Positions 1 through 8,677 of a stretch of 51,374 nucleotides of DNA are shown here, in pieces. This DNA comes from an uncultured Lachnospiraceae bacterium. Lineage in GTDB: Bacteria > Bacillota > Clostridia > Lachnospirales > Lachnospiraceae. The notes beneath the pieces are model-generated. The model had not been told where the DNA came from. It saw only the letters and a list, made by a program, of their open reading frames with translations, and ran no database searches. Within the stretch, counting starts at the first letter, position 1. The number at the start of each line of letters is the position of its first letter. The position numbers were made by a program, and so were the translations under genes. The stretch covers positions 1 through 51,374 of the forward strand of contig CAJUJM010000010.1 in the NCBI GenBank assembly GCA_910586755.1, in the 5' to 3' direction.

Positions 1-18
1 ATGAATTATAAATACAAG

Positions 19-846
19 TTATTCTGCTTCTTTTAAGTATGCTCTTGCCTGTTCTTCCGTTAAATCGAATTTGGCATGCAGTTTTGCTATGATTTCTTCA
101 TCTGAAAGCCTTAAATCTCTGTAAACAGAAATTGCTCCGAAAATCTTGCCGATCTCTTTTCCGATCTCTTTTCCAATCTTCTGGTTTTCTCTGTCACGCA
201 TTAGCAACGTCATATACTCATGCCTCCATTCCCGATTCTTCTTCGCTTTCTCCACGGCATCATCAAGTTTCCTTACAAATTTATCCTCTGACGGTTTACC
301 TGCCACATAGTCTAAAAACGCTTTCAATGCTTCACTAGTGGCTCCATTCTTTCCATCTGCATTTAGAAAAATTTTTTTTGCCCCGTCGTTTAGCAGAACC
401 TCCGAATCTTCTTTACAGGTATTTTCAAAGGTATACATATAACGGCCTTTTCCAAATAAGTCTGACAGGCAGATAAAGATAATATAACTATCGTTCAGCG
501 TATCATAGTCCTGTCCTTTGTCAACCAACTGTAAATCTATCATGCTTTGGTAATATCTGGTTCTTCTTGGTAAATATCGGGAAGTGACAGCCTGCATTTC
601 AATATCATACACAGTGCCTTTTTCATCATTTACATACACGTCTAGCCGCACACCCTTTGCGTCAAGGTCCTCATTTATTGTTTTTTGCAGTTCCGGATAT
701 TCCACATGGTCAATATCCAGCTCCGGCAAAATTCTCTGCAGCAATTCTTTACACAGCTCCGGATCCTGCATAACCTTTCCAAACAGAAAGTCATTGGATA
801 TGCTTAAGTTTTCCCAGCTCGTTGCTGTTTCTACCGTTAATTCCAT
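19..846 (-). CDS. Rpn family PD-(D/E)XK nuclease / putative transposase
   Basis: 275 aa. The N-terminal part (about residues 14-140) has the pattern of Rpn/PDDEXK_2 proteins: a ...NDFLFGKVMQ start, a VRLDVYV segment, then YDIEMQ carrying the expected acidic and Glu-x-Gln nuclease residues, and an RTRYYQSMID helix. The C-terminal third is charged, with a repeated GKEIGKEIGK stretch and a helical tail typical of this family. Family members are recombination-promoting DNA endonucleases that often act outside any operon. The gene starts after a strong GAGGAGGGG ribosome-binding site and stands alone, convergent with nothing in view and upstream of the beta-glucosidase on the same strand. Activity and target are inferred from the family only. 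Confidence 0.85.
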   Translation of the reverse strand: MELTVETATSWENLSISNDFLFGKVMQDPELCKELLQRILPELDIDHVEYPELQKTINEDLDAKGVRLDVYVNDEKGTVYDIEMQAVTSRYLPRRTRYYQSMIDLQLVDKGQDYDTLNDSYIIFICLSDLFGKGRYMYTFENTCKEDSEVLLNDGAKKIFLNADGKNGATSEALKAFLDYVAGKPSEDKFVRKLDDAVEKAKKNREWRHEYMTLLMRDRENQKIGKEIGKEIGKIFGAISVYRDLRLSDEEIIAKLHAKFDLTEEQARAYLKEAE

Positions 847-919
847 GACCCCTCCTCTATGTGCTCGCTGTCATATGCTTCTTACATATTTTCTTACTTT
901 TATTGTACACCATCCCATC

Positions 920-2392
920 TTAAAATACAATATCCAACTCTTCCCCATTACTCTCAATACACTTTTTATACCAATAAAAGGAGTCTTTCTTAATTCGCTT
1001 CCCACTCCCCTTCCCTTCATCATCCTGATCGACGTAGATAACCCCATAGCGTTTGCTCATTTCCATAGGGCCGCACGAAACGATGTCAATAAAGCCCCAC
1101 ATTGTATAGCCAATTAAATCCACTCCGTCTTTAATGGCCTCTTTCATCTGCTCAACATGAGCTTTCAAGTAGTCAATGCGGTAAGAATCATGAATCCTGC
1201 CGTCTGCATCCGGGACGTCTTTGGCTCCTAAACCGTTTTCTGCAATGAAAACCGGCAGTTGATACCTGTCATAAATCTGGTTCAGAGTAATCCGCAGTCC
1301 CACCGGATCCTTCTGCCACCCCCATTCGCTGGACTCCAGATACGGATTCTTATTCGCCATAATTAAATTGCCGCTGGTCTTTTCCCATCCCTGCTTGGTA
1401 GTGGATACCTGAGAAAAATAATAAGAAAAAGCAGTAAAGTCAATGGTATTGTCTTTTAAGATTTCTTCATCCCCAGGCGCTTTTTCAATATGGATATTTT
1501 CTTTTTCAAAATATCTTTCCATATAATCCGGATATTTTCCTCTGGCCATCACATCCAGATAAAACCAGTTGGAATACTGATCATCTAAAATCATCTGCAT
1601 TACATCATCCGGGTGGCATGTAGCCGGATAAGTAGTAAATCTGGCAATCATGCCGCCTATCATAGCTCCCGGTAAAATCTCATGGCAGGCTTTCACGGTC
1701 AGAGCATTTGCAATAAACTGGTGGTGAAGGCACTGAAAGATTGCACCCGCGTAATCGGCCTCTTGATCCTCCACCAGGCAAATCCCGTTAAAGGGGTTAA
1801 ACCGCCCTGCATTAAATTCATTAAATGGAAGCCAATAATCTACCCTTCTTCCCAAACGCTGAAACAGGGTTGCCGCATATTTTACATAGAAGTCTATTGT
1901 CTTCCGGCTCTTCCATCCCCCGTATTTCGCAACCAGATTTACCGGAATATTATAGTGGAGAATTGTCGCAAACACTTTGATTCCATATTTATGACATTCG
2001 TCAAACAGATCTATATAAAACTGAATTCCTTCCTCATTGGGCATCTCATCGTCGCCGTTGGGATAAATTCTGGCCCAGTTAATAGAGGTTCTCAGAATCT
2101 TAATACCCAGTTCATGGAAAAGCTTAATGTCCTCTTTATATTTGTGGTAAAAATCAATTCCCCAGCGGAAAGGATAATGTACAATATCCTTATCCGTTAA
2201 TGCTCTCTGATACTTCTCGTTATTCATCCGGCGGTTTTTATACATAGCCCGTTCTTCTTTTGTCCACGCCGCATCAAAGTATCTCAGATCCTGAGTATCC
2301 AACCCTTTTCCGCCCTCATCGTAAGCGCCGTCAGCCTGGGAGGCAGCAATAGCGCCGCCCCACAAAAAGTTTTCTGGAAACTGTGTTTTCAT
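920..2392 (-). CDS. GH1 6-phospho-beta-glucosidase
   Basis: About 490 aa, full length for glycoside hydrolase family 1. It opens with the typical FPENFLWGGA motif. The acid/base Glu sits in PFNEFN (near residue 192) and the nucleophile Glu in IAENGLG (near 385). The MSKRYG segment near the C-terminus is the loop that binds the sugar 6-phosphate in phospho-glycosidases, so the substrate is probably a phosphorylated beta-glucoside made by the adjacent PTS permease. I chose the second Met (2392): GGAGG lies 8 bases before it but only 2 bases before the upstream ATG at 2398. It follows the EIIBC gene by 12 bp, so the two are one operon. The exact sugar cannot be read from sequence. Confidence 0.93.
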   Translation of the reverse strand: MKTQFPENFLWGGAIAASQADGAYDEGGKGLDTQDLRYFDAAWTKEERAMYKNRRMNNEKYQRALTDKDIVHYPFRWGIDFYHKYKEDIKLFHELGIKILRTSINWARIYPNGDDEMPNEEGIQFYIDLFDECHKYGIKVFATILHYNIPVNLVAKYGGWKSRKTIDFYVKYAATLFQRLGRRVDYWLPFNEFNAGRFNPFNGICLVEDQEADYAGAIFQCLHHQFIANALTVKACHEILPGAMIGGMIARFTTYPATCHPDDVMQMILDDQYSNWFYLDVMARGKYPDYMERYFEKENIHIEKAPGDEEILKDNTIDFTAFSYYFSQVSTTKQGWEKTSGNLIMANKNPYLESSEWGWQKDPVGLRITLNQIYDRYQLPVFIAENGLGAKDVPDADGRIHDSYRIDYLKAHVEQMKEAIKDGVDLIGYTMWGFIDIVSCGPMEMSKRYGVIYVDQDDEGKGSGKRIKKDSFYWYKKCIESNGEELDIVF

Positions 2393-2404
2393 AGCCATTT
2401 CCTC

Positions 2405-3775
2405 CTATCTCTCTTTCTTTATCAATATAAATGAAATCACAAATGAAGATACCCATGCAACTGCCATCACAACTAACAACAGCAGAAAATTATTTCCGGA
2501 ATCCATATAGGTTGCTATGCTGGTAATCCCAGGCATGGAAAATGCATAGGTTACTACTCCCAAAATCATTGCTGTTGCCCCGGCAACAGCGCCTCCTGCC
2601 ATAGCTGCGTATAAAGGCTTCTTTTCCGGCAATGCAATACCGTAAAGAGCCGGTTCTGTAATTCCCAAGATGCACACCAGGCCTGTGGAAACAGCCGCAG
2701 ATTTCTTTTCACCGGCTTTCAGCTTCAGCGCATATGCCAAAACAGCTCCGGAAACCGCCAAATTGGAATAAAAGAAATTGGGAAGCATATAGTCATATCC
2801 TAAAACGGACAAGTTCTGGAGTTCTACAGCAGACCATCCTTTAATTCCAAAAATAATGGTCAGGGGGATGACTCCGCAGAACAGAGCTCCCGCAAATGGC
2901 CCGGCGTTGGTAAACAGCCATGCAAAGCCGCCTGTCATTCCTCTGGCAATCCAATTTCCCAAAGGGGCTGCAAATGCCAGGAATAAAGGAGCTGCAATTA
3001 AAAATGATAATGCTCCTGAAAATACAATACGTAAGTTTTTCGGCATATGCTTATCAATGAAATGGAAAATTATTGAAAAAATCCACACCGATAAGATAAC
3101 CGGAAAAATAGAGCCTTTATAGTTATAAGCCGGAATATTAAAGAGTCCGAAGCTGTAACCCGTAACTCCCTCTGCCGGTGATAAAAATGTAGAGTACATC
3201 AAAATCCCCGCAGTCATAATGCCGAAAATCTCTTTTACTTTAAACCGTTTTGCTGATGCATATCCAATGGTAAACGGCATAAAGTAAAACGGGGCGTCGC
3301 CTATGGCATTTAAAACTGTGATGATGTCTGAGCTGGAAGATACCAGTCCAATGGCAGTAATTAAGGAAATAATACCTTTAATCATACCGCCCGCAACGAT
3401 TGCATATAAACCGGGAGTCACGCAAGATGCCAGTGTATTTAAGCCTTGGGTTATGAGATTCGGCTTCTTTTCCGGCGCCTCCCCGCCTGCCTGCTCTTCG
3501 CTCACTTCTCCTCCAGCTTTAATACCGGATATTTTTATAAATTCTGCATATACCTCCGGAACCGTAGTCCCTATTACGCACTGAATCTGACCGCTGGACT
3601 CAACGACCTTTAACAGGCCGCTTACCTTATTCAGCCTTTCCATGTCCACCAATTCCCTGTTTACAGGTACGATTCTTAATCTGGTGATACAGTGAAATAC
3701 TGTCTTTATATTCTGGCTTCCTCCAACCGCTTCTAAAATCTCAGAACATATGGTTTCATACTCATTTTTTGCCAT
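2405..3775 (-). CDS. PTS beta-glucoside-type EIIBC permease (no EIIA domain)
   Basis: 456 aa. The N-terminal EIIB domain carries the phospho-cysteine in HCITRLR (near residue 28). A short Glu/Ala/Gly/Pro linker follows, then a multi-span EIIC domain from about residue 110 with the conserved GITEPALYG sugar-binding loop near 370. Family: sucrose/beta-glucoside (Glc superfamily). Classical BglP proteins carry a C-terminal EIIA domain of about 150 aa; this one stops before it and must receive phosphate from another EIIA, for example the one encoded at 39818-40324. It starts after AAGGAGG, is the first gene of the operon with the GH1 enzyme, and is divergent from the AraC regulator that probably controls it. 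Confidence 0.93.
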   Translation of the reverse strand: MAKNEYETICSEILEAVGGSQNIKTVFHCITRLRIVPVNRELVDMERLNKVSGLLKVVESSGQIQCVIGTTVPEVYAEFIKISGIKAGGEVSEEQAGGEAPEKKPNLITQGLNTLASCVTPGLYAIVAGGMIKGIISLITAIGLVSSSSDIITVLNAIGDAPFYFMPFTIGYASAKRFKVKEIFGIMTAGILMYSTFLSPAEGVTGYSFGLFNIPAYNYKGSIFPVILSVWIFSIIFHFIDKHMPKNLRIVFSGALSFLIAAPLFLAFAAPLGNWIARGMTGGFAWLFTNAGPFAGALFCGVIPLTIIFGIKGWSAVELQNLSVLGYDYMLPNFFYSNLAVSGAVLAYALKLKAGEKKSAAVSTGLVCILGITEPALYGIALPEKKPLYAAMAGGAVAGATAMILGVVTYAFSMPGITSIATYMDSGNNFLLLLVVMAVAWVSSFVISFILIKKER

Positions 3776-3851
3776 AATTCCTGCCTCCTTGTATAATTAT
3801 GATGCCTACTGCAACCTTCTTTCACTTTATCCGGACAAGCTTTATGGTATT

Positions 3852-3880
3852 ATCATAGGATAAAAAACCAAGGTTTACAA
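3852..3880 (-). promoter_or_regulatory. Predicted sigma-A promoter of the EIIBC-GH1 operon
   Basis: Read on the minus strand: TTGTAA, 17-base spacer, TATGAT. The -10 ends about 75 bp before the EIIBC start codon. It sits back to back with the promoter of the divergent AraC gene, so one bound regulator could control both. Confidence 0.55.
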
Positions 3881-3897
3881 TTTCGGGAGAAAATGTA

Positions 3898-3926
3898 TTG
3901 ACTTACCAAACTTAATCTTTTATGAT
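3898..3926 (+). promoter_or_regulatory. Predicted sigma-A promoter of the AraC regulator
   Basis: TTGACT, 17-base spacer, TATGAT on the plus strand, ending 17 bp before the ATG at 3944, which leaves a very short leader with a GAGGTG ribosome-binding site. It lies next to the divergent EIIBC promoter. Confidence 0.6.
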
Positions 3927-3943
3927 AATTTTGAGGTGATGAT

Positions 3944-4939
3944 ATGGAACTGCAGGATCTGGACTTATTTTTATTTCAATACACCAATTCGGAAAAACGC
4001 CACATGGAGACAAGTCCTGACGCTTTGTCTAAACGGTATCTGGCAATTCCTAAGGTCCACTACTGCGGACGGGAGCTTTATTTGTTTTCTTTTCGCTCTC
4101 TGCTGGAAAATAAATATGTATGTATCAATAAAGAATCCCGCTTTACCCATATACCGGAACATATTCACACAGTAATCGAATTTCTGTATGTCTATTCCGG
4201 ACGCTGTACTCAAATCATAAACGACAAAAAAGTTGTCATGACCCAGGGCGATATCTGTATGCTGGATACCGATGTCCCTCACAGCGTGGAATTTCTCGGA
4301 AAAGATGATATTATCATTACCATTGAGATGCAGAAAGAATATCTGACCCAGGGATTATTATCCCGGCTGGGAGACAACGAATTGATCAACCGCTTTTTGA
4401 TCAATTCCCTTTCCAAAAATGCTTCCCACAACCAATTTCTTCTTTTTAAAAAACAGAATGAGAATCCCATCCATTCGATTATCCGGCATATTCTCTGTGA
4501 ATACTATGACCCTGGGTTGTGCAGCGATAAGATAATTGATGCTTATATTATCTTACTGTTTTGCGAAATTTTGCGTCAGTATCAGAATCAGCATTTTTCT
4601 TCTCACCAGGAAAACGATTTGATAATAGAAATTTTAAACTATATCGAAACCAATAGTTTAACGGCAACCCTTCAAAATACTGCGGAGCATTTTGGATTTC
4701 ACCCCAATTATTTAAGCGCCTATATTAAGCGGAAAACTGGAAAATCGTTTAAAGAGCTTATTATTTTTCAAAGAATGTATCAGGCCAGTTTTTATCTGTC
4801 CAACACAGAAATACCTGTTTACGAAATTGCCCATAAGATAGGGTATGATAATCTTGGCTTTTTCTATCAAAAGTTTAAGGCAATGTATAAAATGACGCCT
4901 TCCGTGTATCGGGAGCTAAGAAGAAACCCTATAAAATAG
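3944..4939 (+). CDS. AraC family transcriptional regulator with cupin sensor domain
   Basis: 331 aa. The N-terminal half contains a cupin-type ligand-binding region (HIHTVIEFLYVYSG near residue 75, then GDICMLDTDVPHS). The C-terminal 100 residues form the double helix-turn-helix of AraC proteins, with FGFHPNYLSAYIKRKTG and the conserved IAHKIGYDNLGFFYQKFK second HTH region. This is the usual architecture of one-component sugar regulators. It is divergently transcribed from the EIIBC-GH1 operon, so control of that operon, probably activation by a beta-glucoside or its phosphate, is the natural inference. sfsA follows 16 bp downstream. Confidence 0.9.
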   Translation: MELQDLDLFLFQYTNSEKRHMETSPDALSKRYLAIPKVHYCGRELYLFSFRSLLENKYVCINKESRFTHIPEHIHTVIEFLYVYSGRCTQIINDKKVVMTQGDICMLDTDVPHSVEFLGKDDIIITIEMQKEYLTQGLLSRLGDNELINRFLINSLSKNASHNQFLLFKKQNENPIHSIIRHILCEYYDPGLCSDKIIDAYIILLFCEILRQYQNQHFSSHQENDLIIEILNYIETNSLTATLQNTAEHFGFHPNYLSAYIKRKTGKSFKELIIFQRMYQASFYLSNTEIPVYEIAHKIGYDNLGFFYQKFKAMYKMTPSVYRELRRNPIK

Positions 4940-4955
4940 AAAGGAATTTCCACCT

Positions 4956-5717
4956 ATGCGCTACGATTCTGTGGTTACCGGCGCCTTCCTGGCCCGGCCC
5001 AACCGTTTTATCGCCCATGTGGATTTGGATGGCCGGACAGTGGTCTGCCACGTCAAAAATACCGGGCGCTGCCGGGAGCTTTTGATCCCCGGCGTAAAAG
5101 TTTTGCTGGAATATCATAAGGACGCCTGGGAGAAAGGACGCAAGACCTCCTATTCCCTCATTGGGGTATGGAAAATACGTAAAGGGCGGCCTCCCCTTCT
5201 TATCAACATGGATTCTCAGGCGCCTAATGAGGCGGCTTGGGAATGGATCTGCAATCAGGGGTTGAAGCGTTTGGCTTTCAAAGAGGAAACGGGCCAGGCT
5301 CCGGGCCGCCCATTCCATGTGACAGATGTACGGCGGGAAATTGCCTATGATCAGTCCCGGTTTGACCTGGCCTTTGTTTTAGACGGACAGCCCGCCTTTA
5401 TGGAAGTAAAAGGGGTAACTTTAGAGGAGGGCGGCCTGGCTATGTTTCCCGATGCCCCTACGGAACGGGGTGTACGCCACCTTAAAGAGCTGATAAAAGC
5501 TACCCGGGAAGGCATCCCCTGTTTTATCTTGTTTGTGATTCAAATGAAAGAAATCTCTTGTTTTACCCCCAACCGCCGGACTCATCCGGCATTTGCAGAT
5601 GCCCTGGCAGACGCCGCAAATGCCGGCGTAACGATTCTGGCTATGGACTGCCGGGTCACAGAAGATTCTATGGAGATTGATGCTCCGGTGCCGGTACAGT
5701 ACGCCAGGATAGATTAG
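4956..5717 (+). CDS. sfsA: SfsA, sugar fermentation stimulation protein (DNA/RNA nuclease family)
   Basis: 253 aa, slightly longer than the roughly 230 aa E. coli protein. Conserved features are FLARPNRF near the N-terminus, HVKNTGRCRELL, the SRFDLAF and FMEVKGVTLEE segments (the D-x-n-E-x-K pattern of a PD-(D/E)XK nuclease fold), and the FPDAPTERG motif followed by RHLKEL. The family was named for maltose effects in E. coli and binds DNA; its physiological role is still unclear. It begins 16 bp after the AraC gene and may share its transcript. Confidence 0.93.
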   Translation: MRYDSVVTGAFLARPNRFIAHVDLDGRTVVCHVKNTGRCRELLIPGVKVLLEYHKDAWEKGRKTSYSLIGVWKIRKGRPPLLINMDSQAPNEAAWEWICNQGLKRLAFKEETGQAPGRPFHVTDVRREIAYDQSRFDLAFVLDGQPAFMEVKGVTLEEGGLAMFPDAPTERGVRHLKELIKATREGIPCFILFVIQMKEISCFTPNRRTHPAFADALADAANAGVTILAMDCRVTEDSMEIDAPVPVQYARID

Positions 5718-5805
5718 CGCCCCAACGGACGCCTGCTGCCGGAGACAGCCATGCACAGATTTTTCCCGCTCCACATACCATATTAGTAACTGACTTTTCT
5801 GCGAT

Positions 5806-6045
5806 GTGAATTTCATGGTTCTTCCATTAAATCAAATAGAAGCCGGGGAGAAAGCCCAAGTGGCTTTTCTAGCCGGTGATGACAGCATTTCCCTTCGGCT
5901 CTATGACTTGGGGTTTGTCCCAGGCGAGACAGTGACCTGTGTACTGAAAGGAAAAAAAGGTTCCATGTCTGCTTATCTGGTACGCTGTGCAGTAATTGCG
6001 CTGCGTGATAAAAATGCAGTAGAGATATTGGTTTCCCAAAAATAA
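5806..6045 (+). CDS. feoA: FeoA family protein (ferrous iron transport accessory)
   Basis: 79 aa SH3-like FeoA protein. The segment LRLYDLGFVPGETVTCVLKG matches the core FeoA pattern (R-L-x-x-L-G-x-x-P-G). FeoA partners FeoB at the membrane and is thought to tune Fe(II) uptake. The start is uncertain: a GTG at 5806 or ATG at 5815, neither with a clear ribosome-binding site. It is unusual that feoB is not next door but about 7 kb downstream (13014), while ChrA-type transporters follow feoA directly. It may therefore be an orphan FeoA-domain protein rather than the partner of that FeoB. Confidence 0.8.
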   Translation: MNFMVLPLNQIEAGEKAQVAFLAGDDSISLRLYDLGFVPGETVTCVLKGKKGSMSAYLVRCAVIALRDKNAVEILVSQK

Positions 6046-6072
6046 TGATTACGTCAGGAGAATTCATACAAA

Positions 6073-6660
6073 ATGAAAAAGCGTAAAATATTGCTGGATT
6101 TACTGTTAACCTTTATGAAAATAGGACTGTTTACCTTTGGCGGCGGCTACGCGATGATTTCCATAATTGAAAACAACTGCGTAGAGCGGAAAAAGTGGAT
6201 TTCTCATGATGACATGATGAACATAACCGTTATTGCAGAATCCACCCCAGGTCCCATCGCCATTAACTGTGCAACCTTTGTAGGCTATCAGCAGGCCGGA
6301 TTTCCCGGCTCTGTCATTGCAACTTTAGGGATCGTGGTTCCCTCATTTATCATTATTTTTTTAATTTCCATGTTTTTGGATAATTTTCTTGAAATCGCCA
6401 TTATTGCAAATGCTTTCAAGGGAATCAAAATTGCTGTGGGTATTTTAATTTTAGACGCGGCTGTTACTATGATAAAGAAAATGCAAAAGAAGGTATTTCC
6501 AAGAGTAATTATGATCTTCTCGTTTGCGGCCATGCTGTTAATCAATATTTTCTCCTGGAATTTTTCATCCATTAATTTGATGTTAATTGCGGCGGCAATC
6601 AGCTTTATCGTTTTTATACTTAACGATACCTCTATGCAGAAAGGCGGTGCTGAAAAATGA
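6073..6660 (+). CDS. chrA: ChrA-type chromate transporter, first half-size subunit
   Basis: 195 aa integral membrane protein with about six hydrophobic segments. It carries the N-terminal LFTFGGGYAMI motif and ESTPGPIAINCATFVG, both hallmarks of the CHR (chromate ion transporter) superfamily. This is a half-length, single-CHR-domain protein; such proteins usually work as a heteromeric pair, and the partner gene starts 4 bp before this one ends (ATGA overlap). Known CHR proteins export chromate in exchange for sulfate, but the natural substrate in an anaerobe is unknown. AGGAG lies upstream of the start. Confidence 0.9.
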   Translation: MKKRKILLDLLLTFMKIGLFTFGGGYAMISIIENNCVERKKWISHDDMMNITVIAESTPGPIAINCATFVGYQQAGFPGSVIATLGIVVPSFIIIFLISMFLDNFLEIAIIANAFKGIKIAVGILILDAAVTMIKKMQKKVFPRVIMIFSFAAMLLINIFSWNFSSINLMLIAAAISFIVFILNDTSMQKGGAEK

Positions 6661-7220
6661 TTTACTTTGACCTGTTTTTCGGTTTTCTGCGGGTGGGCTG
6701 TTTCGCCTTCGGCGGCGCATATGGCGCCATTCCTCTTATCCGTGATGTTGTATTGTCATACGGCTGGCTGAATGAAGACACATTAACCTACATGATTGCA
6801 GTGAGTGAAAGCACCCCCGGTCCTATCATGATCAATCTTGCCACTTATGTGGGCAGCAGCCAGGGCGGGATTTGGGGGGCTATTATTGCTACATTGGCAG
6901 TTGTACTCCCCTCTTATCTCATCATACTCCTTGTAATGGCGGTACTGAAAACATTAATTAAGAACAAATATTTCCAGGCAGTATTGAGGGGGATAAAGCC
7001 TTGCGTCATCGGGATTATTCTTGCCACAGGCGTTTATATGATTCTTGGCAATTTGATTACACTGTCAGATGGGATATCTCTAAAAACCCAGTCCCTTATC
7101 CTGACAATGATTTTGGCTGTTATCTTATTGGGGGTAAAAAAGATTAAAAACAAGAAACTGTCTCCCATTATGACGATTATATTATCGGCGGTATTGGGAG
7201 TTATAATGTATGGATTTTAG
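6657..7220 (+). CDS. chrA: ChrA-type chromate transporter, second half-size subunit
   Basis: 187 aa, homologous to the preceding gene: CFAFGGAYGAIPLI replaces the FGGG motif and ESTPGPIMINLATYVG is conserved. It overlaps the upstream subunit by 4 bp, consistent with translational coupling and a heterodimeric transporter. A long hairpin follows 38 bp after the stop codon. Confidence 0.9.
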   Translation: MIYFDLFFGFLRVGCFAFGGAYGAIPLIRDVVLSYGWLNEDTLTYMIAVSESTPGPIMINLATYVGSSQGGIWGAIIATLAVVLPSYLIILLVMAVLKTLIKNKYFQAVLRGIKPCVIGIILATGVYMILGNLITLSDGISLKTQSLILTMILAVILLGVKKIKNKKLSPIMTIILSAVLGVIMYGF

Positions 7221-7258
7221 ATAACCTTAGAGGACTTATGGTAATTACAATCACAATA

Positions 7259-7301
7259 ATCCTTCTATCAGATGCCCTTTTGTTCCATCTGATAGAAGGA
7301 T
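7259..7301 (+). terminator. Perfect 16-bp hairpin after the chrA pair
   Basis: Arms 7259-7274 and 7286-7301 are perfectly complementary with an 11-base loop. A strong T run is missing on either strand, so this may be a weak or bidirectional terminator between the chrA operon and the decayed gene on the minus strand. Confidence 0.55.
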
Positions 7302-7314
7302 AAAATTTGTATTA

Positions 7315-7675
7315 TCAATCGTCCTCATCAATAATTTCCCAGTGTCCGCTAAAGCCGCGTCCAATATAATTCACATTATCCATTTCCTTTATATGGCGTT
7401 TAATTGTTTTAGAACTTACGCCCAATGCAATCGCTATTTTCTCTGTACTAATTTTTCTGTCCTTACGAATCAACTCTACAATCTGAGCATCCAGTTTATC
7501 TTGAGGGACATCTTAGGGACATCTTGGGGACATCTTGGGGACATCTTGGGGGGACATTATAATTCAAATTCAGCATCACTACAGTAAACTGATATATTTC
7601 TATTCTGTCATCATATATGTCAATATGAACTTCACTGCCATTTTCTATATCAATGTCTTGCGATGTTGATTTTCA
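7315..7675 (-). pseudogene. Remnant of a COG2865-type ATP-binding transcriptional regulator
   Basis: Two separated fragments of one known protein type are visible. The upstream part reads NGSEVHIDIYDDRIEIY, a conserved block of COG2865 proteins (AlbA_2-type DNA-binding and divergent ATPase regulators), normally followed by SPGG, which is lost here. The downstream part (7315 to about 7505) encodes an intact C-terminal winged helix of about 60 residues, with KISTEKIAIALGVSSKTIKR and ending GHWEIIDEDD. Between them the central region is deleted and an 11-bp tandem repeat puts the two parts in different frames. The N-terminal two-thirds is absent. Nonfunctional as a full protein; the HTH fragment has no evident start of its own. 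Confidence 0.7.
7505..7548. repeat. 11-bp tandem repeat, four units
   Basis: Four consecutive units of GGGACATCTTG (first unit ends in A), flanked by partial copies. It lies inside the COG2865 remnant, where related intact genes encode Asp-Val-Pro-rich linkers. Because 11 is not a multiple of 3, each unit gained or lost changes the reading frame. Adding one unit would place the upstream fragment in frame with the HTH fragment. Confidence 0.9.
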
Positions 7676-7687
7676 TCAGTGTCCGCT

Positions 7688-8569
7688 CTATACTCCATAT
7701 TTTGCCGTCAAATCATTCAATTCATTAATAAGCTTAGCATTATTAATCTTTCTCGCCAATGGCATAAAAATTTCAACTGTTTCTTTTACTTTTAAGTCTT
7801 TCTTTGCATCGTCAATATAATCAATCGTCCTCATATTGTGAAGCCGCTCTGCCAGTTTAACCTGAACCACTTCTTCAGATGCATTTTTCAAATCCATATT
7901 TTTAATTTGCAAATTTGAAACAATATCAAATATCTCCGCCGGTAATTCTTTCCTGCATTCATCCAGGCTTATACTTCCTTTGGTTACAGCATCGCATAAT
8001 ATTCCAGCAAGGATTACATTTTCTTCTGTTCCCATTTCCGAAAGGATAATAGAAATACTCATTGTGTGTGTAACATATTCTTCACCTGAATATCTCTTCG
8101 CTCCAGCATATGCTCTACAAGCAAGCAGGTACACACGGTTTAGAAGCTCACCATTTACATCTACGCCATTATCCTCTATTGATGTTTTCAGTATTTGTAG
8201 TAATTCTTCCTTAGTTGCTCCAACCTCTGTTTTTTTCATATAACTACCTCCCAGACAATCAATTTCCATACGCATTGTTCTAAGAAGTGATGGAGAGAAG
8301 CCAAATTCCCTTTTAAATGACTGTGTGAATGCACTGTGTGAATGCCACCCATATTGAAACGCAACATCTATTATTCTGAAACCGTTAGCAATATCTCCGG
8401 AAGCTTTTATCAGCCTCCTCTTCCAAATATAATGCATACATGTCATATTCGTATATTCCTTAAACAAACGAATAAAATGATATTCTGAATATCCGGCAAT
8501 TTTTGCTAACTGTTTATTTGTCAATGATTCGCAAATGTGAGTTTCAATATATTTTAGAATTCGCTCCAT
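7688..8569 (-). CDS. AraC-type HTH protein fused to a degenerate SpoT/RelA-like HD domain
   Basis: About 293 aa from the ATG at 8569 (GGAAGG 7 bases upstream; TTG at 8584 and ATG at 8575 are alternatives). The first 100 residues are an AraC double HTH (IAGYSEYHFIRLFKEY, then VAFQYGWHSHSAFTQSFKREFG). The C-terminal 170 residues resemble the (p)ppGpp hydrolase HD domain of Rel/SpoT: GAKRYSGEEYVTH, then ILCDAV where LLHD is expected, KLAERLHNMRT where KLADRLHN is expected, and FMPLARKI. So of the metal ligands, the first His and the Asp of HD remain, but the HD His is Cys and the later Asp is Glu. Hydrolase activity is doubtful; a sensor role is possible. Confidence 0.8.
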   Translation of the reverse strand: MERILKYIETHICESLTNKQLAKIAGYSEYHFIRLFKEYTNMTCMHYIWKRRLIKASGDIANGFRIIDVAFQYGWHSHSAFTQSFKREFGFSPSLLRTMRMEIDCLGGSYMKKTEVGATKEELLQILKTSIEDNGVDVNGELLNRVYLLACRAYAGAKRYSGEEYVTHTMSISIILSEMGTEENVILAGILCDAVTKGSISLDECRKELPAEIFDIVSNLQIKNMDLKNASEEVVQVKLAERLHNMRTIDYIDDAKKDLKVKETVEIFMPLARKINNAKLINELNDLTAKYGV

Positions 8570-8677
8570 AACCATACCTTCCAATTTCCACGTGGTAGTT
8601 ATACTATAACGAATTTGTTATTTTAATGCTGTTCTCAAATTGCTAATTATTGCTTCGTATTGTTTATTAAACACCTT

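Noticed and set aside
7505..7548. Possible CRISPR-like or direct-repeat array
   Set aside because: Units are 11 bp and adjoining, with no spacers and no cas genes nearby; a simple tandem repeat inside a decayed gene explains it.
7342..7587. Open frame on the plus strand
   Set aside because: It lies opposite the winged-helix remnant, which has clear protein-family similarity, while the plus-strand frame does not resemble any protein.
8580..8640. Near-palindrome ATAACGAATTTGTTAT upstream of the AraC-HD gene as an operator
   Set aside because: Only one copy, one symmetric mismatch, AT-rich, and AraC proteins usually bind direct repeats; too weak to list as a site.
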